Below, in pieces: positions 1-6,754 of a DNA stretch of 12,504 bases (the stretch's first letter is position 1; each line of letters starts with the position of its first letter). Location: the NCBI GenBank assembly GCA_039179915.1, contig JBCDEF010000076.1, positions 1 through 12,504 of the forward strand, given 5' to 3'. This DNA comes from JANQQZ01 sp039179915 (GTDB lineage: Bacteria; Planctomycetota; Phycisphaerae; Phycisphaerales; UBA1924). The notes below the pieces were generated by a model, which was not told the DNA's origin, ran no database searches, and saw nothing but the letters and a program-made list of their open reading frames with translations. A program made the position numbers and the translations under genes.

Positions 1-69
1 CTGATGCGCAACATGACCCAGGAGTGGTTCTTGCAGCAGGAAGAACGCCTCCGCAACCTCCGCCGCTGA
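1..69 (+). CDS. 3' end of an unidentified protein-coding gene (partial)
   Basis: Frame 1 is open from the window edge to a TGA at 67-69 and encodes 22 residues ending in QQEERLRNLRR. The codons are GC-rich at third positions, like the neighbours, and a strong intrinsic terminator starts about 30 bases after the stop, which is what the end of a real transcription unit should look like. The visible tail is charged and probably helical. Too little remains to name a family; the start lies outside the window. Confidence 0.6.
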   Translation: MMRNMTQEWFLQQEERLRNLRR

Positions 70-101
70 TCGCAGAACCGAAACTCGAATGACCAACCGA
101 C

Positions 102-138
102 CGGCCGGGCCCGCCTCAACCGCGGGCCCGGCCGTTTT
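102..138 (+). terminator. Intrinsic (rho-independent) terminator
   Basis: A perfect 13-bp GC-rich stem (CGGCCGGGCCCGC at 102-114 paired with 122-134) encloses a 7-nt loop and is followed directly by TTTT at 135-138. It lies between the stop at 69 and the peptidase start at 188, so it should end the upstream transcript and separate it from the peptidase unit. The T-run is short, but the stem is very strong. Confidence 0.85.
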
Positions 139-187
139 CGTGCACCGGCGTACCATCGGCTGACCGCAATCAACCAGGGAGAGCTCC

Positions 188-1948
188 ATGCCCGCTGCGA
201 CCATTCCGACCGATTTCATCCCCGCCGAATTCAACGCCGCCGACCCCGAATCGCTCTCGGCAGCCCTCCGCGGCCTGATCGGCCGCGACGTGCCCGACGC
301 CGCCGCCTTCGAGCGGTGGCTGCTCGACCGCTCCGAGCTCGAAGCCGCGTACAGCGAGGCCTCCGCGCTGCTCTACATCGGCATGACCTGCAACACCGAC
401 GACGAGCAGGCGGCCGGCGCCTACGCCAAGTTCATCGAGACCGTCCCGCCGATGGCCAAGCCGCTCTTCTTCGAGCTTGACGCCAAGCAGACGAAGCTGC
501 ACGCCGAGTTCGGCATGACCGGCGGCCGCTACGAGGTCGTCGCCCGCGATATCGCCGCCGACGTCGGCCTGTTCAAAGACGAGAACGTGCCGCTGGAGAC
601 CGAGCTGGCCAAGCTCAGCCAGCAGTACGACACGATCGCCGGCGCGATGACCGTCGAATTCGAGGGCGAAACCCGAACGCTGCCGCAGATGGGGACGTTT
701 CTCGAATCGACCGACCGCGCCAAGCGCGAAGCTGCCTGGCGGGCCGTCAGCGACCGGCGGCTGCAAGACACATCAGCGATCGACGATGTCTACGACAAGC
801 AGATCAAGCTCCGCAACACGGTCGCCACGAACCTCGGCTTCGAGAGCTACACGGGCTACGCCTTCAAGAGCAAGCACCGGTTCGACTACGGGCCCGAGCA
901 CTGCTTCGCCTTTCATGAAGCAGTCGAGCAGATCGCTGTGCCGTTCGCAAGAAAGCTCGACGAGCGACGCAAGCGGAAGCTCGGCCTCGATGAGCTCAAG
1001 CCCTGGGATATGGCCGTCGACGAGGACGGCCGCGAGCCGCTGCGGCCCTTCGCCGGCGGCGCCGACATGGTCGCCAAGGCCCGGGCCGCCTTCGCCGCGC
1101 TCGACCCGCGGCTCGAATCGCTCTTCGCCGAGATGGGCGACGGCTCTGAACGCGTCACCGCCCAGAACACGTCGAACCCGCCCCCGCTCGACCTCGACAG
1201 CCGCACCGGCAAGGCCCCCGGCGGCTACCTCTACATGCTCGACCGCACCCGCCGCCCGTTCATCTTTATGAACGCCGCCGGCCTGCACCGCGATGTCGAG
1301 ACCATGGTCCACGAGGCCGGCCACGCCTTCCACAGCATGGTCTGTGTCGATGAGCCGCTGCTGCACTACCGCGAGTACCCGACCGAGTTCGCAGAGGTCG
1401 CCAGCATGAGCATGGAGCTGCTGACCATGCCGCACTGGGGCGCGACGGGCTCGTTCTACGACGGCAACGCGTCAGCGCACGCCCGCGCGATGCGTCAGCA
1501 GATGGAAGGCTCCGTCGCGCTGCTCCCCTGGATCGCGACCATCGACGCCTTCCAGCACTGGATCTACGAAAATCCGGGCCACTCACGCGACGAGCGTACC
1601 CAGGCATGGCTCAAGCTCGACGACCGCTTCGGCCGCGGCTTCAGCTGGGACGGCTTCGACGACGCCCGCGCCAACGCCTGGCAGCGGCAGGGCCATCTCT
1701 TCGGTGCACCGTTCTACTACATCGAATACGGCATCGCCCAGCTCGGCTCGCTCCAGCTCTGGCTGCGTTCGCTCGACGAGGGCCCGGCCGTCGCCATCGA
1801 CGACTATCTGAAAGCCCTCAAGCTCGGCGGCAGCCGCCCGCTGCCGGAGCTGTTCGACGCCGCGGGCCTGACCTTCGACTTCGGGCCGGAAACTGTTGGC
1901 AAGCTGGTCGAGCGCGTCGAAACAGAACTGGCGAAGCTGCCGGAGTAG
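188..1948 (+). CDS. M3 family oligoendopeptidase (PepF-like zinc metallopeptidase)
   Basis: The 586-residue product matches the usual length of about 600 for PepF-type oligoendopeptidases, cytoplasmic zinc enzymes that cut short peptides in peptide turnover. The M3 zinc signature HEAGH is at residues 375-379: His375 and His379 as ligands and Glu376 as the catalytic base. Glu403 in the segment EFAEVASMSME is the expected third ligand, 28 residues after the first histidine, as in thimet oligopeptidase. A C-terminal segment PFYYIEYGIAQLGSLQLW (residues 508-525) is the tyrosine-rich substrate-side motif typical of this family. No signal peptide is present. The start is supported by AGGGAGAG at 176-183, just upstream of the ATG. 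The ion channel gene follows after 15 bp and may be co-transcribed. The family assignment is firm; the exact peptide specificity cannot be read. Confidence 0.95.
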   Translation: MPAATIPTDFIPAEFNAADPESLSAALRGLIGRDVPDAAAFERWLLDRSELEAAYSEASALLYIGMTCNTDDEQAAGAYAKFIETVPPMAKPLFFELDAKQTKLHAEFGMTGGRYEVVARDIAADVGLFKDENVPLETELAKLSQQYDTIAGAMTVEFEGETRTLPQMGTFLESTDRAKREAAWRAVSDRRLQDTSAIDDVYDKQIKLRNTVATNLGFESYTGYAFKSKHRFDYGPEHCFAFHEAVEQIAVPFARKLDERRKRKLGLDELKPWDMAVDEDGREPLRPFAGGADMVAKARAAFAALDPRLESLFAEMGDGSERVTAQNTSNPPPLDLDSRTGKAPGGYLYMLDRTRRPFIFMNAAGLHRDVETMVHEAGHAFHSMVCVDEPLLHYREYPTEFAEVASMSMELLTMPHWGATGSFYDGNASAHARAMRQQMEGSVALLPWIATIDAFQHWIYENPGHSRDERTQAWLKLDDRFGRGFSWDGFDDARANAWQRQGHLFGAPFYYIEYGIAQLGSLQLWLRSLDEGPAVAIDDYLKALKLGGSRPLPELFDAAGLTFDFGPETVGKLVERVETELAKLPE

Positions 1949-1963
1949 TTCGCAGGATCTGAG

Positions 1964-2755
1964 ATGATCGATCGAGTTCGAGGTCGTATTTACGAGCTCT
2001 TCAATACGCGTTGGGGTGGCGGCCGAGTCGGTGTTGCCATCGATCTGGTGCTTGTCGTTTTGATCGGTACAAACATTATCGCGTTCGTGCTCGAGACTGA
2101 GTCCGCGCTAGCCGCGGAGTATGGGGTCGCGTTTCGTTGGTTTGAGGTCTTTTCCGTTTCGGTATTCACGCTCGAGTATGTTCTCCGCCTCTGGAGTTGT
2201 ACCGCCGGGTCCGGCTATGCACATCCGGTCGCGGGGCGGATCCGCTGGGCCTGCTCGCCGATGGCGATCATTGATCTCCTCGCGATACTGCCATTTTACT
2301 TGCCGATGCTCGGCGTCGATCTGCGTGCATTGCGCGTCGTCCGGCTGGCTCGGATTCTCCGGCTCGCAAAACTCGGGCGATACACCCGATCGGTCGCGTT
2401 GCTCGCAAGCGTGCTCCGGGAACGCAAGAGCGAGCTGCTAGCTGTGCTCTTCATGGCCACAGTGATCGTGCTGCTCTCGTCGATCGCGATGTACTACGCC
2501 GAACGCGAGCGGCAGCCCGAGTCGTTTGGAAGTGTACCCCGGTCGATGCTCTGGACCGTGACGAACCTGACGCCGCTCTCGGCAACCGGTGCTCGCCCAG
2601 AAACACCGGCTGGTATTGGGTTGTCAGTGGTGATCGCGATCGCTGGCGTCGGGGTGATCGCGATGCCGACCGGCATCGTTGGCGCGGGGTTCGTGCAGCA
2701 TGCTCGCGGTCGAAGAACAGTCCAACGCTGTCCGCAGTGCGGCGCAGATCGATAA
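1964..2755 (+). CDS. Voltage-gated-type six-helix ion channel with non-canonical pore filter
   Basis: This 263-residue protein has the bacterial voltage-gated cation channel layout: S1 about 22-43, S2 about 58-77 (FTLEYVLRL with Glu71), S3 about 99-116 (IIDLLAILPFY with Asp104), S4 about 119-140, S5 about 152-176, a pore loop about 190-215 and S6 about 217-242. S4 carries a basic residue at every third position: Arg121, 124, 127, 130, 133, Lys136 and Arg139. The pore loop aligns with Kv channels (…LTPLSATGARPETPAG), but residues 204-209 read PLSATG where TVGYGD is expected, so potassium selectivity is not predicted. The C-terminus has a single CPQC pair, as in other bacterial members. The start is preceded by AGGA (1954-1957). 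Third positions are clearly more AT-rich than in the flanking genes, hinting at separate origin. Fold assignment is firm; conducted ion unknown; it could be non-conducting. Confidence 0.9.
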   Translation: MIDRVRGRIYELFNTRWGGGRVGVAIDLVLVVLIGTNIIAFVLETESALAAEYGVAFRWFEVFSVSVFTLEYVLRLWSCTAGSGYAHPVAGRIRWACSPMAIIDLLAILPFYLPMLGVDLRALRVVRLARILRLAKLGRYTRSVALLASVLRERKSELLAVLFMATVIVLLSSIAMYYAERERQPESFGSVPRSMLWTVTNLTPLSATGARPETPAGIGLSVVIAIAGVGVIAMPTGIVGAGFVQHARGRRTVQRCPQCGADR

Positions 2756-2776
2756 GACTCGCGCTCTTTCTACCGA

Positions 2777-3355
2777 CTAGACCACCATCTCATTCGCCAC
2801 CCGCTCCGCCGCCTCGGGCCCCGCGAGGCGGCGGGCCAGCGCCAGGCCGAACTCGATCGAGGCCGCCGCGGCCCGGCCGGTGATCAGTTGGCCGTCTTCG
2901 ACGGTCGGCTCGTCGGCGTAGGTCGCCGCTGCCGGGAACTCTGCGCGGGTGCCGGGGTGCCCGGTGGCCCGCCGGCCGTCGAGCACGCCCAGCGGGCCCA
3001 GCACGACCGCGGTCGCCGCGCAGATCGATCCGACAAGCCGGCCGGTCTCGGCGTGGTGCCGGATCAGCAGCTGCGCCGGCGGCGAGGCCGCGATGTTCCG
3101 TGCCCCCTCGGTCCCGCCGGGCACCACGATCGCGTCGAACAGCTCGCCACGCAGCGCGCCGATCAGGCGGTCCGCCCGCAGCGGCAGGCCCCGGCTGCCG
3201 GCCACGTCCATCCCGCTGACCGCCGCCAGGACCACATCGACCCCGGCCCGGACCAGGACATCCGCCGGCGCGATCGTTTCGATCTCCTCGCTGCCCGCCG
3301 CCACCAGGATCACCGCGCGGGGGCCAGGCGTCGAGTTGTGCGTCGGCACGGCCAT
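2777..3355 (-). CDS. DJ-1/PfpI family protein (YajL/DJ-1-like)
   Basis: The 192-residue product is nearly the same length as human DJ-1 (189). It reads as a single DJ-1/PfpI domain: an N-terminal strand AVILVAAGSEEIETI, the VVPGG loop at 77-81 and the nucleophile elbow GSICAAT at 109-115. By alignment with DJ-1, Cys112 corresponds to Cys106, Glu26 to Glu18 and His133 (in TGHPG) to His126, so the reactive-cysteine environment is intact. Family members are proposed to act as glyoxalase/deglycase-type or oxidative-stress chaperone proteins; which applies here cannot be read. The start at 3355 was chosen because homology begins a few residues inside it; the same frame is open further upstream, but that would run into the divergent decarboxylase gene. 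No strong Shine-Dalgarno is visible. Confidence 0.92.
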   Translation of the reverse strand: MAVPTHNSTPGPRAVILVAAGSEEIETIAPADVLVRAGVDVVLAAVSGMDVAGSRGLPLRADRLIGALRGELFDAIVVPGGTEGARNIAASPPAQLLIRHHAETGRLVGSICAATAVVLGPLGVLDGRRATGHPGTRAEFPAAATYADEPTVEDGQLITGRAAAASIEFGLALARRLAGPEAAERVANEMVV

Positions 3356-3431
3356 GACCCCAGTAGTATCGGGTATGACGCCCGACCGCACCAGCAACCG
3401 GCCGCACGAACCGCTGGGCGGCCCGCTCGCT
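3356..3431. promoter_or_regulatory. Short divergent intergenic region between the DJ-1-like gene and the decarboxylase
   Basis: Only about 76 bp separate the chosen starts, so both promoters must overlap here or lie within the opposing genes. On the minus strand, a GATACT element around 3364-3369 could be a -10 box, but no matching -35 box is clear. Alternative in-frame ATGs for the decarboxylase occur at 3354 and 3375, so part of this stretch may be coding. Confidence 0.3.
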
Positions 3432-4886
3432 ATGGACCCGGACGCCTTCCGGCGGCAGGCCCACGACGCGATCGAGCGGATCATCGACTACGCCCAGCGC
3501 GTCGGCGACCTGCCCGTCCGCCCGCCCACGCGGCCCGGGCAGGTCCGGGCCGCAGTGCCCGAAACAGCCCCCGAATCCGAGGGCGGCGAGGCCGAGTGGG
3601 ACGCGATCGGCCGCGACCTCGACGAGCTGGTCCTGCCCAACACCATGCACTGGCAGTCGCCCGGGTTCTTCGGCTACTTCCCGTGCAACACCAGCGGGCC
3701 GGCGATCATCGGCGAGCTGCTCTGCGCGGGCCTCGGGGGGCAGGGCATGCTCTGGCAGACCGCCCCGGCCGCCAACGAGATCGAGCGGGCCCTGCTCGAC
3801 CAGATGGCCCGCGCGTTCGGCTTGCCCGACCGGTTCCTGTCCGCCGGCGAGCTCGGCGGCGGGTGCATCCAACCGACGGCCAGCGACTCGACGCTTGTGG
3901 CCCTGGTCGCCGCCCGCCGCCGCGTGCTCGAGCGAACCGGGGCCGACCCGGCGACGCTGACGGTCTACGCCTCGAATCAGGCCCACAGCTCGGTGCTCAA
4001 GGCTGCCATGATCGCCGGCCTGGCCCGCGACGCCGACGACCACGCCCGCGTGCGGCTGATCGCCACCGACGCCCGGCTCCGGCTCGACCCCGATGCGCTC
4101 CGCGACGCCGTCGAGCGTGATCTCGAAGCCGGCCTGACCCCCTGCATGGTCTGCGGCACGATCGGCACCACGGGCACCACGGCCGTCGACCCGATCGACA
4201 GGATTGCGGGTGTCATGCATAAGACCGCCATTGCCGAACGCGGCGCGTGGCTGCACGTTGATGCCGCCCACGCGGGCGTGCTGCTGCTGTGCGACGAATA
4301 CCGCTGGATGGCCGCCGGCTTGGAGCACGCCGACTCGCTCTGCGTCAACCCGCACAAGTGGCTGCTGACCGCCTTCGACTGCGACCTGTTCTGGACCGCC
4401 GATCGCCGGAGCCTGGTCGGATCGCTCTCGGTCACGCCCGAGTACCTGCGGAACGAGGCGACCGAATCCGGCGAGGTCTTCGATTACCGCGACTGGGGCG
4501 TGCCGCTGGGCCGGCGGTTCCGGGCGCTCAAGCTCTGGCTCGTGCTGCGGCACTACGGCCTCGCCCGCCTGCGAGGCTATCTGCTCGAGCACGTGCGGCT
4601 GGCGGAGCGGTTCGAGTCCTGGGTGCTCGCCGACGACCGGTTCGAGCTGCTCGCGCCACGGACGATGAACCTGGTCTGCTTCGCGCTGCGATCGGGCGAC
4701 GAGGGCTCCCGGCGGCTGATGGACGCGGTCAACGAGACCGGCCGCGTCTTTCTCACCCACACCGCGGTGCCGACGGCCGACGGCGACCGGTTCGCGATCC
4801 GCCTGGCCGTCGGCGCCGCCGCGACCGGGGAGCAGCATGTGCGACTGGCCTGGGACCTGCTCGCCGAGCACGCCTCGCGCCGGTAA
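3432..4886 (+). CDS. PLP-dependent group II decarboxylase, aromatic L-amino acid decarboxylase-like
   Basis: The 484-residue product is a full-length pyridoxal-dependent decarboxylase strongly resembling animal DOPA decarboxylase. Key sites are all visible: His185 in NQAHSS (DDC His192, stacks on the cofactor), Asp277 in HVDAAHAG (DDC Asp271, binds the pyridine nitrogen), Lys309 in NPHKWLL (DDC Lys303, Schiff base) and Tyr338 in PEYL (DDC Tyr332 on the catalytic loop). That tyrosine favours decarboxylation over the aldehyde-forming variants, which carry Phe. The DYRDWGVPLGRRFRALKLW segment is also highly conserved. The start at 3432 (MDPDAFRRQAHD) fits the usual N-terminus of this family and puts Lys309 near the expected position; ATGs at 3375 and 3354 are alternatives. 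A lipoprotein gene follows 10 bp later. Likely product is an amine such as tryptamine or tyramine; the true substrate (aromatic, or another amino acid) is not determined. Automated pipelines may label it an aspartate aminotransferase family protein. Confidence 0.92.
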   Translation: MDPDAFRRQAHDAIERIIDYAQRVGDLPVRPPTRPGQVRAAVPETAPESEGGEAEWDAIGRDLDELVLPNTMHWQSPGFFGYFPCNTSGPAIIGELLCAGLGGQGMLWQTAPAANEIERALLDQMARAFGLPDRFLSAGELGGGCIQPTASDSTLVALVAARRRVLERTGADPATLTVYASNQAHSSVLKAAMIAGLARDADDHARVRLIATDARLRLDPDALRDAVERDLEAGLTPCMVCGTIGTTGTTAVDPIDRIAGVMHKTAIAERGAWLHVDAAHAGVLLLCDEYRWMAAGLEHADSLCVNPHKWLLTAFDCDLFWTADRRSLVGSLSVTPEYLRNEATESGEVFDYRDWGVPLGRRFRALKLWLVLRHYGLARLRGYLLEHVRLAERFESWVLADDRFELLAPRTMNLVCFALRSGDEGSRRLMDAVNETGRVFLTHTAVPTADGDRFAIRLAVGAAATGEQHVRLAWDLLAEHASRR

Positions 4887-4896
4887 GCTCCACCCG

Positions 4897-5502
4897 ATGC
4901 GCCCCCTCGCCGCGATCCTGTTCCTGCCGCTCGTTGTTGCTGCGTGCCCGATGTCGGGCTGCTCCACGCCCCGGGCCGAGGGCGGTCGGCTGTCGGTCCC
5001 GGCCGGCGGCTACCAGCTCGCTTTCGAGTCGGCCGCCGAGGCAGTGGTCGATGCCGGGTACACGCTCGAGCGGATCGACGCCTCCGCTGGCGTGATCACC
5101 AGCAAGCCGCGGCCCTCGGCGCTGCTGCGGCGAGAGTTCACGACACTCCGCGTCGAGTTCGTGCCGCTGGCGGTCTTCGGTCGGATGCCGGCCGATCGGT
5201 CGCGTTCGCAGATCGAGCCGCCCCCGGCTGGCTCGGTCGACGACGAACCCGCCTCGGTGGGGCCGCGCTCGGCCGTGCCGCTGGTCGCGCAGGTCACCGC
5301 CGTGCGTACGCGGCTGTACTCGCCCGTGCTCCGTCCCGAGCCGCTCGATGCCCGGTTCAGCTCTCGGGCCCGCGACCCGTTGCTCGAACGCCGCGTGGGC
5401 GGCTCAAGCATCGAGCAGGTCGTGACGCGCGACGAATCCGAAGAAGCGCGTGTGGCCGGCATGATCGGCGACCGGGTCCGCCGGTTGTCGGAGAATCATT
5501 GA
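4897..5502 (+). CDS. Small predicted lipoprotein of unknown function
   Basis: The 201-residue product starts with a short lipoprotein signal: MRPLAAILFLPLVVAAC, lipobox VAAC with Cys17 as the probable lipidated residue (Cys22 after MSG is a possible alternative). The mature part has no family I recognise. It starts with strand-like segments (YQLAFESAAEAVVDAGYTLERID, and SAGVITSKPRP), similar in style to small envelope proteins in which an early helix follows a strand, then has a Pro/Ser-rich middle and a helical, charged C-terminus. The ATG at 4897 was chosen over the upstream ATG at 4837 because only the later start yields an N-terminal signal and avoids overlapping the decarboxylase. It lies 10 bp downstream of that gene, so co-transcription is likely, but no functional link is visible. 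Confidence 0.8.
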   Translation: MRPLAAILFLPLVVAACPMSGCSTPRAEGGRLSVPAGGYQLAFESAAEAVVDAGYTLERIDASAGVITSKPRPSALLRREFTTLRVEFVPLAVFGRMPADRSRSQIEPPPAGSVDDEPASVGPRSAVPLVAQVTAVRTRLYSPVLRPEPLDARFSSRARDPLLERRVGGSSIEQVVTRDESEEARVAGMIGDRVRRLSENH

Positions 5503-5503
5503 C

Positions 5504-5517
5504 CCGCCGCGTGGCGG
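5504..5517. terminator. Possible small hairpin between convergent genes
   Basis: CCGCC and GGCGG pair around a GCGT tetraloop in the 27-bp gap between the convergent lipoprotein and LuxR-type genes. The stem is only 5 bp and has no good T-run on either side, so this is at best a weak terminator. Confidence 0.25.
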
Positions 5518-5529
5518 TCTCGGTTCTGG

Positions 5530-6534
5530 TTAGCGGCCGGCGTCTGTGGCAGACTCCGAGCTGCTCTTGAGCCTGCTCTCGGATTTGATCTCGGGCTTCG
5601 GCTCGATCGCCGACGGCACCTCGCCGCCGCGGGTGATCTCCGCCGCCGGCGTGCCAGCAACCGGCTTAACCTCGGCCGTGAGGTAGCCGAGCGCCCGGGC
5701 GATCAGCTCGCCGCGGCTGGAGGCGCCGAGCTTGCGGTGCAAACCTTTGACGTGGTCGTGCACGGTGTGCGGGCTGCGGCCGAGGTCCTCGGCGATCTGC
5801 CGCACGCTCTTGCCGAGCGTCAGGTGCTCGAGAACGATCTGCTCGCGCTGCGTCAGCCAGCGGGTGTCCTCGGTCGGTTCCGAGCCCAGCGCCAGCTCCG
5901 CCCGGGCGGCCAGAGCCGGCAGCAGGGCAGCCAGCGCCCGGACGTGCGCCGGCGAGTAGCCCCCGTCGGCCGCGGCGGCCGCGACCTGCACAAACACGAC
6001 CCGGTTCGGGCTCCCGCCACCGATCGGCGCAAGCCCCAGCAGCACGTCGCCCGCTTCGAGGTTGTCCCAGACAACCCGCAGATCGACCGCGGCCGTCGGA
6101 TCCAGATCGGTCAGCCGCGCCACGCGAACGGGCGGCTCGCTGCCGATGGGTTCGTCCATATCGGCGCTCAGATCGAGTCCGAGCCGCTGCACACGCGGCG
6201 CACGGACCCGCAGCGCCGAAACGCGGCCGTCCTCGCCCCGGAACCCGAGCCGGCTGCTCGATGTCGAGCCCGCGATCGGCTTGGCTTTCTGGGCGCCGTT
6301 CTGATCGGCTCCGACCGCGACGCCCGAGGCCTGGTGCGTCCGCAGCAGCCCGTCGCGGCCCAGGGTGCCGATGGTTACCACCGCGACCGAGGGTTCGGCC
6401 AGGGCCGCGGCTGCACGCGCGGCCCGGTCGCACCAGTCCAGGGTGGCCACCGCGGGCAGGCCCGCGACAGAGTCCATGGCTCGCACCAGACCCGCAAAGA
6501 GATCATCAAGCCGTGCCGTGTTTTCGACGTCCAT
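5530..6534 (-). CDS. LuxR-type helix-turn-helix transcriptional regulator
   Basis: The 334-residue product has a LuxR/GerE DNA-binding domain at residues 227-283: LTQREQIVLEHLTLGKSVRQ opening, then IAEDLGRSPHTVHDHVKGLH as the recognition helix region and RKLGA after it. The ~220-residue N-terminal part has no receiver-type phospho-acceptor pattern that I can see; it looks like an alpha/beta sensory region, possibly GAF-like, but the ligand is unknown. A 51-residue C-terminal tail rich in Glu, Lys and Ser follows the HTH, which is unusual because LuxR domains normally end the protein. The ATG at 6534 was chosen over the upstream ATG at 6627: it begins a well-behaved protein and has GGGG at about -9. 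It is divergent from the FAD oxidoreductase, which is the most obvious candidate target besides itself. Confidence 0.88.
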   Translation of the reverse strand: MDVENTARLDDLFAGLVRAMDSVAGLPAVATLDWCDRAARAAAALAEPSVAVVTIGTLGRDGLLRTHQASGVAVGADQNGAQKAKPIAGSTSSSRLGFRGEDGRVSALRVRAPRVQRLGLDLSADMDEPIGSEPPVRVARLTDLDPTAAVDLRVVWDNLEAGDVLLGLAPIGGGSPNRVVFVQVAAAAADGGYSPAHVRALAALLPALAARAELALGSEPTEDTRWLTQREQIVLEHLTLGKSVRQIAEDLGRSPHTVHDHVKGLHRKLGASSRGELIARALGYLTAEVKPVAGTPAAEITRGGEVPSAIEPKPEIKSESRLKSSSESATDAGR

Positions 6535-6754
6535 GTGCTTTCCCCGTCTCGGTCGCGTCTCGTGCGGCCTCGTCGCCGGGTGCGTCCCGCTCTGCGGTGC
6601 ACCGAAGTGTACCGGACGTCGGTTCACCGTCCCGGTGACTTTGGCCCGTATGCGTCGTCTGATCCCCGAAAGTGGCCAAAGCTTGTCAGAGCCCGCCCGA
6701 TGCCCCCTGAAACGGGTGCGCGGCGTGCGCCGGCCTGACGCCTACCGTCTTCGA
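6535..6754. promoter_or_regulatory. Divergent control region with three inverted repeats
   Basis: This 220-bp gap separates the divergent LuxR-type regulator and FAD oxidoreductase. It contains GGTGCAC/GTGTACC (6596-6602 and 6607-6613, one G-T pair, CGAA loop); a perfect TCACCG/CGGTGA repeat (6624-6629 and 6633-6638); and CTTTGGCC/GGCCAAAG (6639-6646 and 6674-6681, 27-bp spacer). These are plausible operator or hairpin elements. No convincing -10/-35 pair stands out, and the oxidoreductase start has no clear Shine-Dalgarno. Confidence 0.45.

Noticed and set aside
170..766. Long minus-strand open frame antisense to the peptidase gene
   Set aside because: It is an antisense shadow of a GC-rich gene with a clear zinc-peptidase product; the antisense protein is low-complexity and Gly/Arg/Val-rich with no family motif.
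2888..4120. Plus-strand open frame of 410 codons overlapping the same region
   Set aside because: Arg/Pro/Ala-rich shadow with no recognisable domain.
2790..4967. 725-codon minus-strand open frame spanning the DJ-1-like and decarboxylase genes
   Set aside because: It overlaps two genes with intact catalytic motifs in other frames and has a composition typical of GC-rich shadow frames.
6365..6754. Upstream extension of the oxidoreductase frame
   Set aside because: It overlaps the divergent regulator's coding region and the control region, and homology starts shortly after the ATG at 6755.
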